DNA of 64,000 nucleotides from Desulfuromusa sp. (GTDB lineage: Bacteria; Desulfobacterota; Desulfuromonadia; Desulfuromonadales; Geopsychrobacteraceae): contig JADGEB010000012.1 of assembly GCA_016744595.1 (NCBI GenBank), forward strand, positions 1 to 64,000, written 5' to 3'. Shown one piece after another: positions 54,763-63,234 of the stretch. The position numbers were made by a program, and so were the translations under genes. The notes under the pieces are model-generated. The model made no database searches, was not told the DNA's origin, and saw nothing but the letters and a program-made list of their open reading frames with translations. Position 1 is the first letter of the stretch; each line of letters starts with the position of its first letter.

Positions 54763-55710
54763 CTGGGCTTTTTTAATAAAAAATGCAAAGCAAATGGAAA
54801 GATAGTTGCTATATGTCAGGAGTCTGGCGGAGTGAGCACTGCCGGCGTCCAACGTAATCAGGCGGGGCGGGCAACGCTGCTATTTTCAAACCATGAATTG
54901 TGTTCTTCTTCTGATGAACGTCATCAAGCAGTGGAGCAACAGGTGCATCAATACCATCTGCAGAAATCCAGTTGTGTCGCTGTGTTGCCAGCAGATTCTT
55001 ATCAATTGATGCAAGTTGATATGGCAGAACTCCCAGAGACCGAGCGTCGTGAAGCTGCACGGTGGCAAATTGGTGAGCGTATTGATTATCCTTCCGCAGA
55101 GGCCATTATTGATCTGTTTGATGTCGCTCCTTTTAATAGTGAAAAGAAACCGTTAACGTACGTTGTTTCTGCTCAGCAGAAATTGTTGCGTGATCGGATT
55201 CAGTTGGTTGAGCAAAATGATCTATCTCTTGGGTCGATTGATATTCCAGAGTTTGCGCTTCGAAATATCTGTGAATTGTTTACTGAAGATGACCGTGGCA
55301 TAGCGATATTGCTGCTATTGGAACAGAGTGGTGTGCTGGTAATTGTTCGGGATGGAATTCTATATCTGGTTCGATGGTTCAGTACCGGAATGGACGACTT
55401 GCTTCCTTCTGCTGATGGTGATGATGATGACGTTTTGACGGAACAGCTTGATGCCATAGTTCTTGAAATTCAACGCTCTTTTGATCATTGTGAAAGTAAT
55501 TATCACCTTCCAATGGTTTCTCGTTTGTTGGTGGCACAGACCCAGCGGGAGATTCCAGCCGTTGTGAGCTATCTGAATGACTACCTGACAACCTCTGTTG
55601 AAAATTTCAGCTTTGCGGGCGTTTTAGACCTTCCCGAAAAGAGTGACCAACTCCAGCTGAATCGGTGTTTGTTGGCGATTGGTGGAGCTTTAAGGCAGGA
55701 GAATAGTTGA
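54763..55710 (+). CDS. mshI: MSHA biogenesis protein MshI (PilM-like), probably CTG start (315 aa)
   Basis: PilM-like actin/ATPase-fold cytoplasmic protein of the pilus inner-membrane platform. The frame extends 23 codons upstream of the first GTG (54832), reading LGFFNKKCKANGKIVAICQE, which has the basic start followed by a beta strand expected for the family. A strong AAGGAG lies six bases before the CTG at 54763, and no ATG, GTG or TTG occurs in that stretch. I therefore propose a CTG start, read as Met. Later blocks: LPADSYQLMQVDMAELPETERREAARWQI, and FDHCESNYHLP. First gene of the operon. Confidence 0.75.
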   Translation: MGFFNKKCKANGKIVAICQESGGVSTAGVQRNQAGRATLLFSNHELCSSSDERHQAVEQQVHQYHLQKSSCVAVLPADSYQLMQVDMAELPETERREAARWQIGERIDYPSAEAIIDLFDVAPFNSEKKPLTYVVSAQQKLLRDRIQLVEQNDLSLGSIDIPEFALRNICELFTEDDRGIAILLLLEQSGVLVIVRDGILYLVRWFSTGMDDLLPSADGDDDDVLTEQLDAIVLEIQRSFDHCESNYHLPMVSRLLVAQTQREIPAVVSYLNDYLTTSVENFSFAGVLDLPEKSDQLQLNRCLLAIGGALRQENS

Positions 55711-56315
55711 TGCGTCAACAGATTAATCTTTTTCAAGATGTATTGATTGATAAACCGGAGCCGTTTCAGAGTCGACAGGTTGGGATGGTTCTCGGTGTGA
55801 TCATTATCTGTTTATCTCTAGTAGGGCTTTACAGCTATTGGCAGACATATTCGATAAAGACTCAAACTAATGATTTGCGTCAGCAACAACAACTTATCAG
55901 TGCGCAGGTTGCCCAACTGGAGAAGCAATATCCTGAACGTGAACAAAGTGCTCTTCTTCAGGGAAAAATTAAACGAGTTGAACAGGAGTTACTGGGGCAA
56001 CAAAAGGCGCTCGACTATTTTTCTGGACAAGATCAGGAGACAAATGAAGCAATTCTGTCTTCTCTGGAAGGGTTGTCTCGATATCCTCAACAAGGAATTT
56101 GGTTGCGGCGAATTAGCCTTTTACGCAGTGGTCAGGAAGTTCAGCTCATTGGAAGCGCACTCAACCCTGAGCAGATCCCAGAGTATCTACATCTATTAGG
56201 GGAGAAAAATATTTTTGGTGGGCAGGTATTTGCTCGGTTGAGACTAAAGCGGTTAAAAGAGCAGATGGGACAAATCGATTTTGAGCTTGATTCTGTCCGG
56301 GAGGCGATACGATGA
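55710..56315 (+). CDS. PilN-like pilus assembly protein (201 aa)
   Basis: PilN/MshI2-type bitopic inner-membrane protein. The short cytoplasmic start RQQINLFQD is the typical partner-binding N-terminus for PilM-type proteins. One transmembrane helix lies at about residues 28-48 (VLGVIIICLSLVGLYSYW), then a coiled coil (RQQQQLISAQVAQLEKQY) and a periplasmic domain. The ATG overlaps the mshI stop (TGATG), giving tight translational coupling. Its sequence is only loosely conserved, so the name rests on position and topology. Confidence 0.85.
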   Translation: MRQQINLFQDVLIDKPEPFQSRQVGMVLGVIIICLSLVGLYSYWQTYSIKTQTNDLRQQQQLISAQVAQLEKQYPEREQSALLQGKIKRVEQELLGQQKALDYFSGQDQETNEAILSSLEGLSRYPQQGIWLRRISLLRSGQEVQLIGSALNPEQIPEYLHLLGEKNIFGGQVFARLRLKRLKEQMGQIDFELDSVREAIR

Positions 56316-56974
56316 CAGGAAGGTTTTCCCCAGGCCTGCTGCAATGGTACGATCAGCGCCCCCAGCGAGAGCGTATCGTTTTAATGGTTTGCGTTGTCAT
56401 CGTTCTCGTTTTTTTGGTTAACCTTCTGGTTTTGCAGCCTTTGTCTGCGCAGCAGGATGCTACGCGTCGTGAGATGACAGAGTTGAAGATCAGCATGGCT
56501 GAATTGAAAAACCGGGAAATAGTGGTCAAGGCACGTAAAGATCTTGATCCCGACAAAAATAATCACGTTAGACTCGATGCCTTGCTGCTCGAATCTGAAA
56601 AGCTTCAGTCTCGGTTGAAAGCCAATATTGTCAATCTTGTCTCTCCTCGAGAGATGCCTGAATTGTTGAAAGATCTCCTGACGCAACAAAAAAAACTACA
56701 ACTTCTTAGCTTAGAAAATCTTTCTCCAGAGCTGTTGGTGCTGGATGAACAGACGGTAAAAGATTCTGTCATGCCAGTGCTCTATCGGCACCGCTTGCGG
56801 ATGGAGTTTTCTGGTGATTATTTGACACTATTGAGATATCTGCGGCAGTTGGAAAAATTGCCACGTTCTATGGTTTGGGAAGGGGTCGAAGTTGAGTCTC
56901 ATGATTACCCAACAGCGATAGTTCGTTTGCAGGTCTATACCTTGAGTTTAACGGAGGGCTGGATTGGTGGCTAG
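56312..56974 (+). CDS. mshJ: PilO/MshJ-like pilus assembly protein (220 aa)
   Basis: PilO-type protein. A transmembrane helix at about residues 21-42 (IVLMVCVVIVLVFLVNLLVLQPL) is followed by a coiled coil of about 40 residues (TRREMTELKISMAELKNRE) and a ferredoxin-like periplasmic domain (LRMEFSGDYLTLLRYLRQLEKLPR). The ATG overlaps the previous stop by four bases. PilO and PilN form a heterodimer linking the inner-membrane platform to the secretin. Confidence 0.88.
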   Translation: MTGRFSPGLLQWYDQRPQRERIVLMVCVVIVLVFLVNLLVLQPLSAQQDATRREMTELKISMAELKNREIVVKARKDLDPDKNNHVRLDALLLESEKLQSRLKANIVNLVSPREMPELLKDLLTQQKKLQLLSLENLSPELLVLDEQTVKDSVMPVLYRHRLRMEFSGDYLTLLRYLRQLEKLPRSMVWEGVEVESHDYPTAIVRLQVYTLSLTEGWIGG

Positions 56975-57362
56975 AATTCTCGGAATAGTGTTGATGTTTC
57001 TACTCTTTAATCTGGCGGGAAACTGTTGTGCGGCAACCTCTGAGCCATTTGTCGATCCAATGCGTCCAGTTCGTTATCAGGAGCCGGTTGTTACACCCCC
57101 AACAATGACGAAAAGTACTTTGGAAAAAATCCGAAACTGGCAATTGACTGCTGTATTGATCTCTGCGGGACGTTCAGTTGCTGTCATCAACGGAAAATCA
57201 TTACAAGTAGGTGAACTGCTTGATGGTTACAAGCTCATTCAGATTGATTCTAACAGGGTTGTTTTAAAGAATAAGCAGAGAAGACTTGTGCTGCGCCGGG
57301 CTGGAACCGGATTGAAAAAGATGTCTCAGAACAAGGATATCAGAAAAGGGAGCAAACCGTGA
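56964..57362 (+). CDS. mshK: MshK/PilP-like pilus protein (132 aa)
   Basis: Small periplasmic protein with a signal sequence (ILGIVLMFLLFNLAG, then NCCAATSEP) and a PilP/GspC-like beta domain (NWQLTAVLISAGRSVAVINGKSLQVGELLDGYKLIQIDSNRVVL) that should contact the secretin. The start is a TTG at 56964 or GTG at 56967, each within reach of GGAGGG; it overlaps mshJ by 11 bases. No clear lipobox precedes the paired cysteines. Confidence 0.85.
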   Translation: MVARILGIVLMFLLFNLAGNCCAATSEPFVDPMRPVRYQEPVVTPPTMTKSTLEKIRNWQLTAVLISAGRSVAVINGKSLQVGELLDGYKLIQIDSNRVVLKNKQRRLVLRRAGTGLKKMSQNKDIRKGSKP

Positions 57363-59083
57363 AAATGTTTTCGTTTCATACGTGCCGGGGGCTTGTCTCT
57401 GTCATGATTTACTTGCTGGTTTTTGCGGGATGTGCTCCTCCACCTAGAGGTGGTGCTCCGCTGGAGTCGATCAACCAGATATTGGAAGAGCCGATCGATT
57501 TAACAGCTAAGGTTGAAATTCCACAGCCTCCCCCTGAAATTCTCTCGGCATTGATCCCTTCCTCAAAGGCGTTATCGGCAGCTGTTGAGCTGGAAGATAA
57601 AGTTCGATTTGATATTGCTGCAAGTCAGGTATCGGCTCGTGATTTTTTTATGAGTCTGGTCGAAGGAAGTCCAGTCAGCATGGTTGTGCATCCTGAGGTT
57701 TCTGGAGAGATCAGTGTTGATCTGAAGAATACAACTATTGAAGAAGTTCTTCAGGTGATTCATAACGTTTATGGATACCCATATTTGCAGACTGGTAATA
57801 TTTATCAGGTGATGCCTGCTGGATTGCAGGCTCGGACATTTCAGGTGAATTATCTTAACTTGGTGCGTAAAGGGGTTTCTCAGACGCGTGTGAGTTCTGG
57901 ACAGGTGACACAATCTGATAATTCTTCCGACAATGACAGCCGCAATAATAACAATAATAATGGCACTGGGACAACTTCAGGAAGCCAGATTGATACTGAA
58001 TCTACAGCAGATTTCTGGACTGAACTGCTTGGTGCAATCCAAAGCCTGGTTGGTAGTGATGGTGGGCGGAAGGTCGTCGTTCAACCTCAGTCGAGTGTGG
58101 TCGTTGTTGTTGCGATGCCAGATGAAATACGCTTGGTTGAAGACTATCTGAAAACGATTCAGGGTAACTTGCAACGTCAGGTTATTATTGAGGCCAAAAT
58201 TATTGAAGTTGGTTTGTCTGATGGATTTCAATCTGGCATAAACTGGGCGGCATTGGCTGAAACTCAGAGTGGTAAGAGTGCCTTATTTGGACAGAGTGGT
58301 GGTGGTTCTGTTTTTAGTAGCGGATTTGCAGAAAGTACCGGTAATAGTGGTAATTTAACTCCAGGAGATGTGTTGCCGAACGGATTAGACTCGCTGGCTT
58401 TCGGTGGAGTGTTCAGTCTCGCTTTGAATTTTAATGATTTTCAGGGGTTTGTTGAGATGCTGGAAAGCCAGGGTGATGTTCAAGTTTTGTCCAGCCCGCG
58501 GATTTCCACGATAAATAATCAAAAAGCCGTCATCAAGGTTGGTTCCGATGAATATTTTGTTACTGATATTTCTAATGATACCAATACCGGAACGACAACC
58601 ACTAGCTCAAATGATATCACCCTGACTCCTTTCTTCTCCGGAATCGCTCTCGATGTAACTCCTCAGATCAATTCGAATGGGCAGATTATCTTGCACATTC
58701 ATCCGACAGTTAGTGAAGTTGTCGATCAAAATAAGCAAATCGATGTTTTTGGCGTGAGTCAGAATATTCCAGTTGCATTTAGTACGATTCGTGAATCGGA
58801 CAGTGTAGTTTATGCTAGCAGTGGACAATTGGTTGTGATAGGCGGCTTAATGCAGGAGCATATTGACAAGGAAGAGTCAGGGGTTCCCGTTTTGAGTGAC
58901 CTTCCTGGTATTGGATCCCTATTTCGCCATACCAAGTCAATCTCCCGCAAGAGTGAACTAGTGATTTTGCTACGTCCTCAGGTGATAGGTAGCCCTGAGG
59001 ATTGGGAAGCTAGTCTGGATGCTTCAAGGCAACGAATCGAGCAGATCTCTCCCCAGTTTCAGCAGGACTGGCGACAATTCTAG
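57359..59083 (+). CDS. mshL: MSHA secretin MshL (GspD/PilQ family, 574 aa)
   Basis: Outer-membrane secretin with lipoprotein signal (lipobox FAGC at about residue 24). The N-terminal N0-like domain (RFDIAASQVSARDFFMSLVEG) is followed by a low-complexity linker of Asn/Ser/Thr/Gly at about residues 185-215. The secretin core includes QRQVIIEAKIIEVGLSDGFQSGINW, VQVLSSPRISTINNQKAVIKVG and VVIGGLMQEHIDKEESGVPVLSDLPGIGSLFRH. The start is a GTG at 57359 with GGGAG upstream, overlapping the mshK stop. Multimers form the channel through which the pilus leaves. Confidence 0.95.
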   Translation: MKMFSFHTCRGLVSVMIYLLVFAGCAPPPRGGAPLESINQILEEPIDLTAKVEIPQPPPEILSALIPSSKALSAAVELEDKVRFDIAASQVSARDFFMSLVEGSPVSMVVHPEVSGEISVDLKNTTIEEVLQVIHNVYGYPYLQTGNIYQVMPAGLQARTFQVNYLNLVRKGVSQTRVSSGQVTQSDNSSDNDSRNNNNNNGTGTTSGSQIDTESTADFWTELLGAIQSLVGSDGGRKVVVQPQSSVVVVVAMPDEIRLVEDYLKTIQGNLQRQVIIEAKIIEVGLSDGFQSGINWAALAETQSGKSALFGQSGGGSVFSSGFAESTGNSGNLTPGDVLPNGLDSLAFGGVFSLALNFNDFQGFVEMLESQGDVQVLSSPRISTINNQKAVIKVGSDEYFVTDISNDTNTGTTTTSSNDITLTPFFSGIALDVTPQINSNGQIILHIHPTVSEVVDQNKQIDVFGVSQNIPVAFSTIRESDSVVYASSGQLVVIGGLMQEHIDKEESGVPVLSDLPGIGSLFRHTKSISRKSELVILLRPQVIGSPEDWEASLDASRQRIEQISPQFQQDWRQF

Positions 59084-59100
59084 TGAAACAGGCTTGATTT

Positions 59101-60009
59101 ATGTACGAACAGTTTTACGGACTGAAAGAGAAACCTTTCTCCCTGACACCAGATACGGAGTATTTCTACCGTTATAGTGGACACCAGGAAGCACTCAATG
59201 TTCTGTTGGTCGCATTGCGTAACGGTGAAGGTTTCGTCCACGTAAGCGGTGAAGTAGGAACCGGAAAAACTCTGCTTTGTCGTCAAATGTTGAAATTGTT
59301 GCAGAATGATTGTGCTACGGCCTACCTACCTAACCCTTTGTTGACTCCACTCGAACTTTACCAGGCGATCAGTCATGATCTCCAGCTGGATTTTCCAGAG
59401 AATGCCTCAGTGCAGCAGTTGTGCCAGGGAATTTTTTCTGAATTAGTTCGATTGCATAAAATGAAGCGACCCCTGGTTATTTTGATTGATGAAGCCCAGG
59501 CGATGCCCCATCAAAGTCTGGAAGCGTTACGCTTGCTCAGTAATCTGGAAACAGAAAAGGAAAAGTTATTACACATCTTTTTCTTTGCACAGCCCGAATT
59601 TGAACAACGTTTGGCTGAAGACAATTTGCGTCAACTGCGACAGCGCATTACTTTTTCTTACACCCTGGCAACTTTACACTATCGTGAGCTGTCTGCTTAC
59701 CTTGATCATCGTCTGCAAGTTGCTGGATTTGATGGGAAGAGCCTGTTTTCTCCTGCAGCAGTATTTTTGTTGCACAAAGCAAGTTGCGGCATTCCCCGAG
59801 TTATTAATTTACTGGCTCATAAAGCGATGCTGGTCGCCTATGGCAAAGGAACCAGGCAGATAGAACGCAAAATGGTTGCTTTGGCAATTAAGGATACTCG
59901 AGGTTTTAAGTCACCAAAGCGGGTGATCTCTTCACCGTACGTTTTGGAAATCAGCATGATCATGGTTATTGCGGTTGTCACTCTGCTTGCTTTGGGGAGG
60001 TGGCAATGA
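59101..60009 (+). CDS. mshM: MshM/ExeA-like AAA ATPase (302 aa)
   Basis: ExeA-type ATPase: starts MYEQFYGLKEKPFSLTPDTEYFY, with Walker A GEVGTGKTLLCRQML at about residue 51 and Walker B LVILIDEAQAM at about 126, and an arginine-finger region RQRITFSYTL. A C-terminal transmembrane helix (SMIMVIAVVTLLALG) anchors it; unlike ExeA it lacks a peptidoglycan-binding domain. ExeA-like proteins help secretin assembly. Located between mshL and mshN, as in classical msh loci. Confidence 0.92.
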   Translation: MYEQFYGLKEKPFSLTPDTEYFYRYSGHQEALNVLLVALRNGEGFVHVSGEVGTGKTLLCRQMLKLLQNDCATAYLPNPLLTPLELYQAISHDLQLDFPENASVQQLCQGIFSELVRLHKMKRPLVILIDEAQAMPHQSLEALRLLSNLETEKEKLLHIFFFAQPEFEQRLAEDNLRQLRQRITFSYTLATLHYRELSAYLDHRLQVAGFDGKSLFSPAAVFLLHKASCGIPRVINLLAHKAMLVAYGKGTRQIERKMVALAIKDTRGFKSPKRVISSPYVLEISMIMVIAVVTLLALGRWQ

Positions 60010-61391
60010 GTTTGATTAATGAAATGCTGCGTGATCTGGAGCATCGCCGGAAACGGGAAGAGCACTGTGTCCCCAATGACGACACGCCAGTGGTGGTTGG
60101 GGAAGAAGTTGCTTCTCCGCGGTTTATATTTTTCGGTGGTACGATTCTTCTTCTTTCCGGATTGATCTGGGTTGGAATGAAAATTATTCCTGGCGTATTG
60201 TCGGTAGAACTAGCTACTCCAGATTTGTCCGGTTCTCACCAGGTTGTTCCGACGGTTGTTGAAGCCGCAGATCGAGTGCCTGTTCCATCGGTTGATGCTT
60301 CTGAAAATTCATCTAGAGAAATCCCCGTCTCGATGGTTAGTGCACTCGTTGAAGATAGTTCTCCCACAGTTTCTGAAAGATTCTCAGCTGAACTTCTTTC
60401 CCTTGGGGTTGTGGAGACGGAAAAGAATGCTCAGTTGAGTCTTGCCTTTGCTCAACTCCCAGAATACCGACTCTTGCAGAATGGTATCGGAGTGGCTCAG
60501 TTGGTCATCAGTTTCAATCAGACGCAACTTGGAGACAATTTTGAAATTCCCCCGCTGGAAGGAACCTTGCTTAAGCGGGTTAGCCTGGTTCCGCAAAAAC
60601 AGACATTACAACTATTGGTTGATCTGGATGATCGTGCCACGGTGCAGAGTTTTCAATTAGTTGATGATTCTGATCAGGAATATCGTTTTCTGATCGAAAT
60701 AGCGGCAACAGCGTTGGTTGTTGAAAAACAACAAGAGCAGTTACCCACTCCTGAACCGGATCCCGTTATTGTCGAAACAACGAAAGATCCAGTGGTTGCC
60801 AGGGTCAGCAAAAATCCTAATCAACTTAGTCACGATCAGCAAGTTTACCAGGCTGGCCTTGATCAGTTAAAACAGGGGCACCTAGCTGCAGCAGAGGAAC
60901 ATTTTAGTCAAGCTCTACGAATTAATCCCGAATTGCTGGATGCTCGTTTGCACCTTGTCACATTGTTGCAACAGCGAATGGAACTGGATAAAGCTGAAAG
61001 TTTTTTACAACAAGGGTTGTCACTGATTCCAGGAAGCTCTGACTTACGTAAGATATATGCCCGGCTGCTTCTCAATGATCAGCGTCAGGGGCAGGGGATT
61101 ACCCTGTTAAAAACTGAACCTGTTCCTGAGGTTTCACAAGATCCGGAGTATCATGCTTTGCTTGCCGCACTGCTTCAGGAATCTGACCAGTTTGTTAATG
61201 CTAATTCAATCTATGGTCAACTCGTTCAGGTTTTTCCGCAGGAACCTCTTTGGTGGATGGGGATGGCGATCTCTTTTGAGCATTTAGAAAACCCCGAACA
61301 CGCACGTGGCGCTTATCAAAAGGCTTTAAATTTGCCTGGATTACGACCTGATTTGCAGAGTTATATTCAGAGTCGTTTACAGGTTTTATAA
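60006..61391 (+). CDS. mshN: MshN-like TPR protein (461 aa)
   Basis: Starts SLINEMLRDLEHRRKRE, the N-terminus typical of MshN/GspB-like proteins. One transmembrane helix at about residues 38-60 (FFGGTILLLSGLIWVGMKI) follows, then a long flexible region and a beta-rich domain. Several C-terminal tetratricopeptide repeats come last (AGLDQLKQGHLAAAEEHFSQALRINPELLDARLHL). The ATG overlaps the mshM stop; ribosome binding site GGAGG. TPR proteins commonly scaffold pilus assembly. Confidence 0.88.
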   Translation: MSLINEMLRDLEHRRKREEHCVPNDDTPVVVGEEVASPRFIFFGGTILLLSGLIWVGMKIIPGVLSVELATPDLSGSHQVVPTVVEAADRVPVPSVDASENSSREIPVSMVSALVEDSSPTVSERFSAELLSLGVVETEKNAQLSLAFAQLPEYRLLQNGIGVAQLVISFNQTQLGDNFEIPPLEGTLLKRVSLVPQKQTLQLLVDLDDRATVQSFQLVDDSDQEYRFLIEIAATALVVEKQQEQLPTPEPDPVIVETTKDPVVARVSKNPNQLSHDQQVYQAGLDQLKQGHLAAAEEHFSQALRINPELLDARLHLVTLLQQRMELDKAESFLQQGLSLIPGSSDLRKIYARLLLNDQRQGQGITLLKTEPVPEVSQDPEYHALLAALLQESDQFVNANSIYGQLVQVFPQEPLWWMGMAISFEHLENPEHARGAYQKALNLPGLRPDLQSYIQSRLQVL

Positions 61392-61417
61392 ATAGACGCA
61401 AGGATGAGGAGTTATTG

Positions 61418-63217
61418 ATGTTCACTGAACATGCAACAGGCCCCCGGCAAAAAATCCGGATCGGTGATCTTCTGGTCAAAAATGGTGTCATCACAGATGA
61501 ACAGTTGATAAATGCCCTGACGACCCAGAAGAAAACCGGTGGTAAGTTGGGGAATACCCTGATTGAGTTGGGGCTTGTGACTTCTCATCAATTTCATGAA
61601 TTTCTAGCTAGTCAGATGAATCTGCCGTTTATTGATCTGAAACACTATAACTATAAACCTGAAGTTGTCCGGTTGCTGACAGAAACTGCCGCACGTCGGT
61701 TTCGGGCGATGGTGTTGAGTCAGGAAGACGCTCGATTGCTTGTTGGTGTTGCTGATCCGACTGATATTTATGCCTATGATGAACTGACCAAAATTCTTAA
61801 GCAGCCGATCAAGATGGCTGTTGTGTATGAAACAGAGCTGCTGAAAGCACTTGACACTGTTTACCGTCGAACCAAGGAAATTGTCACCATTGCTGAAGAA
61901 TTGGGGGAGGAACTCTCCCAGGGTGATACAAATCTTGAGAGGTTGTTGACTGAAACTGATGTTGAAGATGCTCCAGTCGTCCGGCTATTGAAATCGCTGT
62001 TTGAGGATGCTGTCCAGGTGGGAGCGTCAGATATTCACATCGAGCCGGATGAAAAAGTTTTACGAATTAGGCAGCGGATTGATGGGGTTTTGTACGAACA
62101 GATCATGAAAGAAAAACGGATAGCTTCGGCTCTTGTCTCACGTTTGAAGCTGGTATGTGGTTTAGATATCTCCGAACGCAGGCTACCGCAGGATGGCCGT
62201 TTTAACGTCCGAGTCAAGGGTCGTAGCGTCGATATCCGTCTTTCTACCATGCCTTTGCAATATGGCGAATCAGTCGTTATGCGTCTTCTCGATCAGTCGA
62301 GTGGGATTCTCCAACTCGAACAGGTAGGGATGTCAGCCGCATTACTCAAGCGTTTTCGGCATCAACTTCATCAGCCTCACGGATTGGTTTTGGTCACCGG
62401 TCCGACCGGGAGTGGTAAGACGACGACGCTCTATGGCGCGTTGAATGAACTCAATAGTGAAGAAAAGAAGATTATTACTGTTGAGGATCCGGTTGAATAT
62501 CGTTTGCCGCGCATTAATCAGGTTCAGGTACATCCTAAGATTGGTCTTGATTTTGCCCGGGTTCTACGCGCTGGCCTGCGGCAGGATCCCGATATTGTTA
62601 TGGTTGGCGAGATGCGTGACAAGGAAACCAGCGATATTGCCCTGCGTGCAGCTATGACCGGCCACCTGGTTTTGTCAACTTTACATACTAATGATGCGAT
62701 CAGCACAGCGTTGCGGTTGGTTGAGATGGGCGCTGAAGGTTATGTGGTCGCCAGTTCTTTGCGCGCTGTTTTGGCGCAGCGGCTGGTGCGGAAGGTTTGT
62801 GAAAGTTGTAGCCACTCTGACTCTCTTGAACCTGGCAGTACAAGTTGGCTGCAGAATTACCATGGACGTGTTGATTTTCAAATTGAGAATGGTGGATTTC
62901 GGAAAGGTCGAGGATGTCCTGCCTGTAATAATACGGGTTACAGTGGACGTATCGGTATTTTTGAGCTGCTGGAAATTAATTTTGATCTGGCTGATGCACT
63001 CCGAAGAAATGACAGTGCCAGTTTCGCCGCTATCGCACAAAATTTACCAAGTTTTGTTAGTCTGGCAGATAGTGCGCTGGTTTTGGCTCTTGAGGGAGTG
63101 ACCAGCATGGAAGAGGTATTGCGTGTGTCTGGCCAAATTGAAGAAAGTCTGCAATTGGCAACAAATAGCAGTCAGAAAGCTGTCTCTACTGAACAGCCAA
63201 ATAATTCTGCTGAATAG
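61418..63217 (+). CDS. mshE: MSHA pilus extension ATPase MshE (GspE/PilB family, 599 aa)
   Basis: Hexameric motor of pilus assembly. The N-terminal domain (residues 8-150) has RIGDLLVKNGVITDEQLINAL, the type present in MshE proteins that bind c-di-GMP in this region. The core has Walker A GPTGSGKTTTLYGALNE near residue 330, an Asp box EDPVEYRLPRINQVQV, and Walker B DPDIVMVGEMRD. The tetracysteine zinc motif uses CESC and CPAC (GRGCPACNNTGYSGRIGIFE). ATG 61418 with GAGGAG upstream. The N-terminal features suggest c-di-GMP control; a diguanylate cyclase is encoded at 34895-36607. Confidence 0.95.
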   Translation: MFTEHATGPRQKIRIGDLLVKNGVITDEQLINALTTQKKTGGKLGNTLIELGLVTSHQFHEFLASQMNLPFIDLKHYNYKPEVVRLLTETAARRFRAMVLSQEDARLLVGVADPTDIYAYDELTKILKQPIKMAVVYETELLKALDTVYRRTKEIVTIAEELGEELSQGDTNLERLLTETDVEDAPVVRLLKSLFEDAVQVGASDIHIEPDEKVLRIRQRIDGVLYEQIMKEKRIASALVSRLKLVCGLDISERRLPQDGRFNVRVKGRSVDIRLSTMPLQYGESVVMRLLDQSSGILQLEQVGMSAALLKRFRHQLHQPHGLVLVTGPTGSGKTTTLYGALNELNSEEKKIITVEDPVEYRLPRINQVQVHPKIGLDFARVLRAGLRQDPDIVMVGEMRDKETSDIALRAAMTGHLVLSTLHTNDAISTALRLVEMGAEGYVVASSLRAVLAQRLVRKVCESCSHSDSLEPGSTSWLQNYHGRVDFQIENGGFRKGRGCPACNNTGYSGRIGIFELLEINFDLADALRRNDSASFAAIAQNLPSFVSLADSALVLALEGVTSMEEVLRVSGQIEESLQLATNSSQKAVSTEQPNNSAE

Positions 63218-63234
63218 CTTATGGAACTTAAGTG

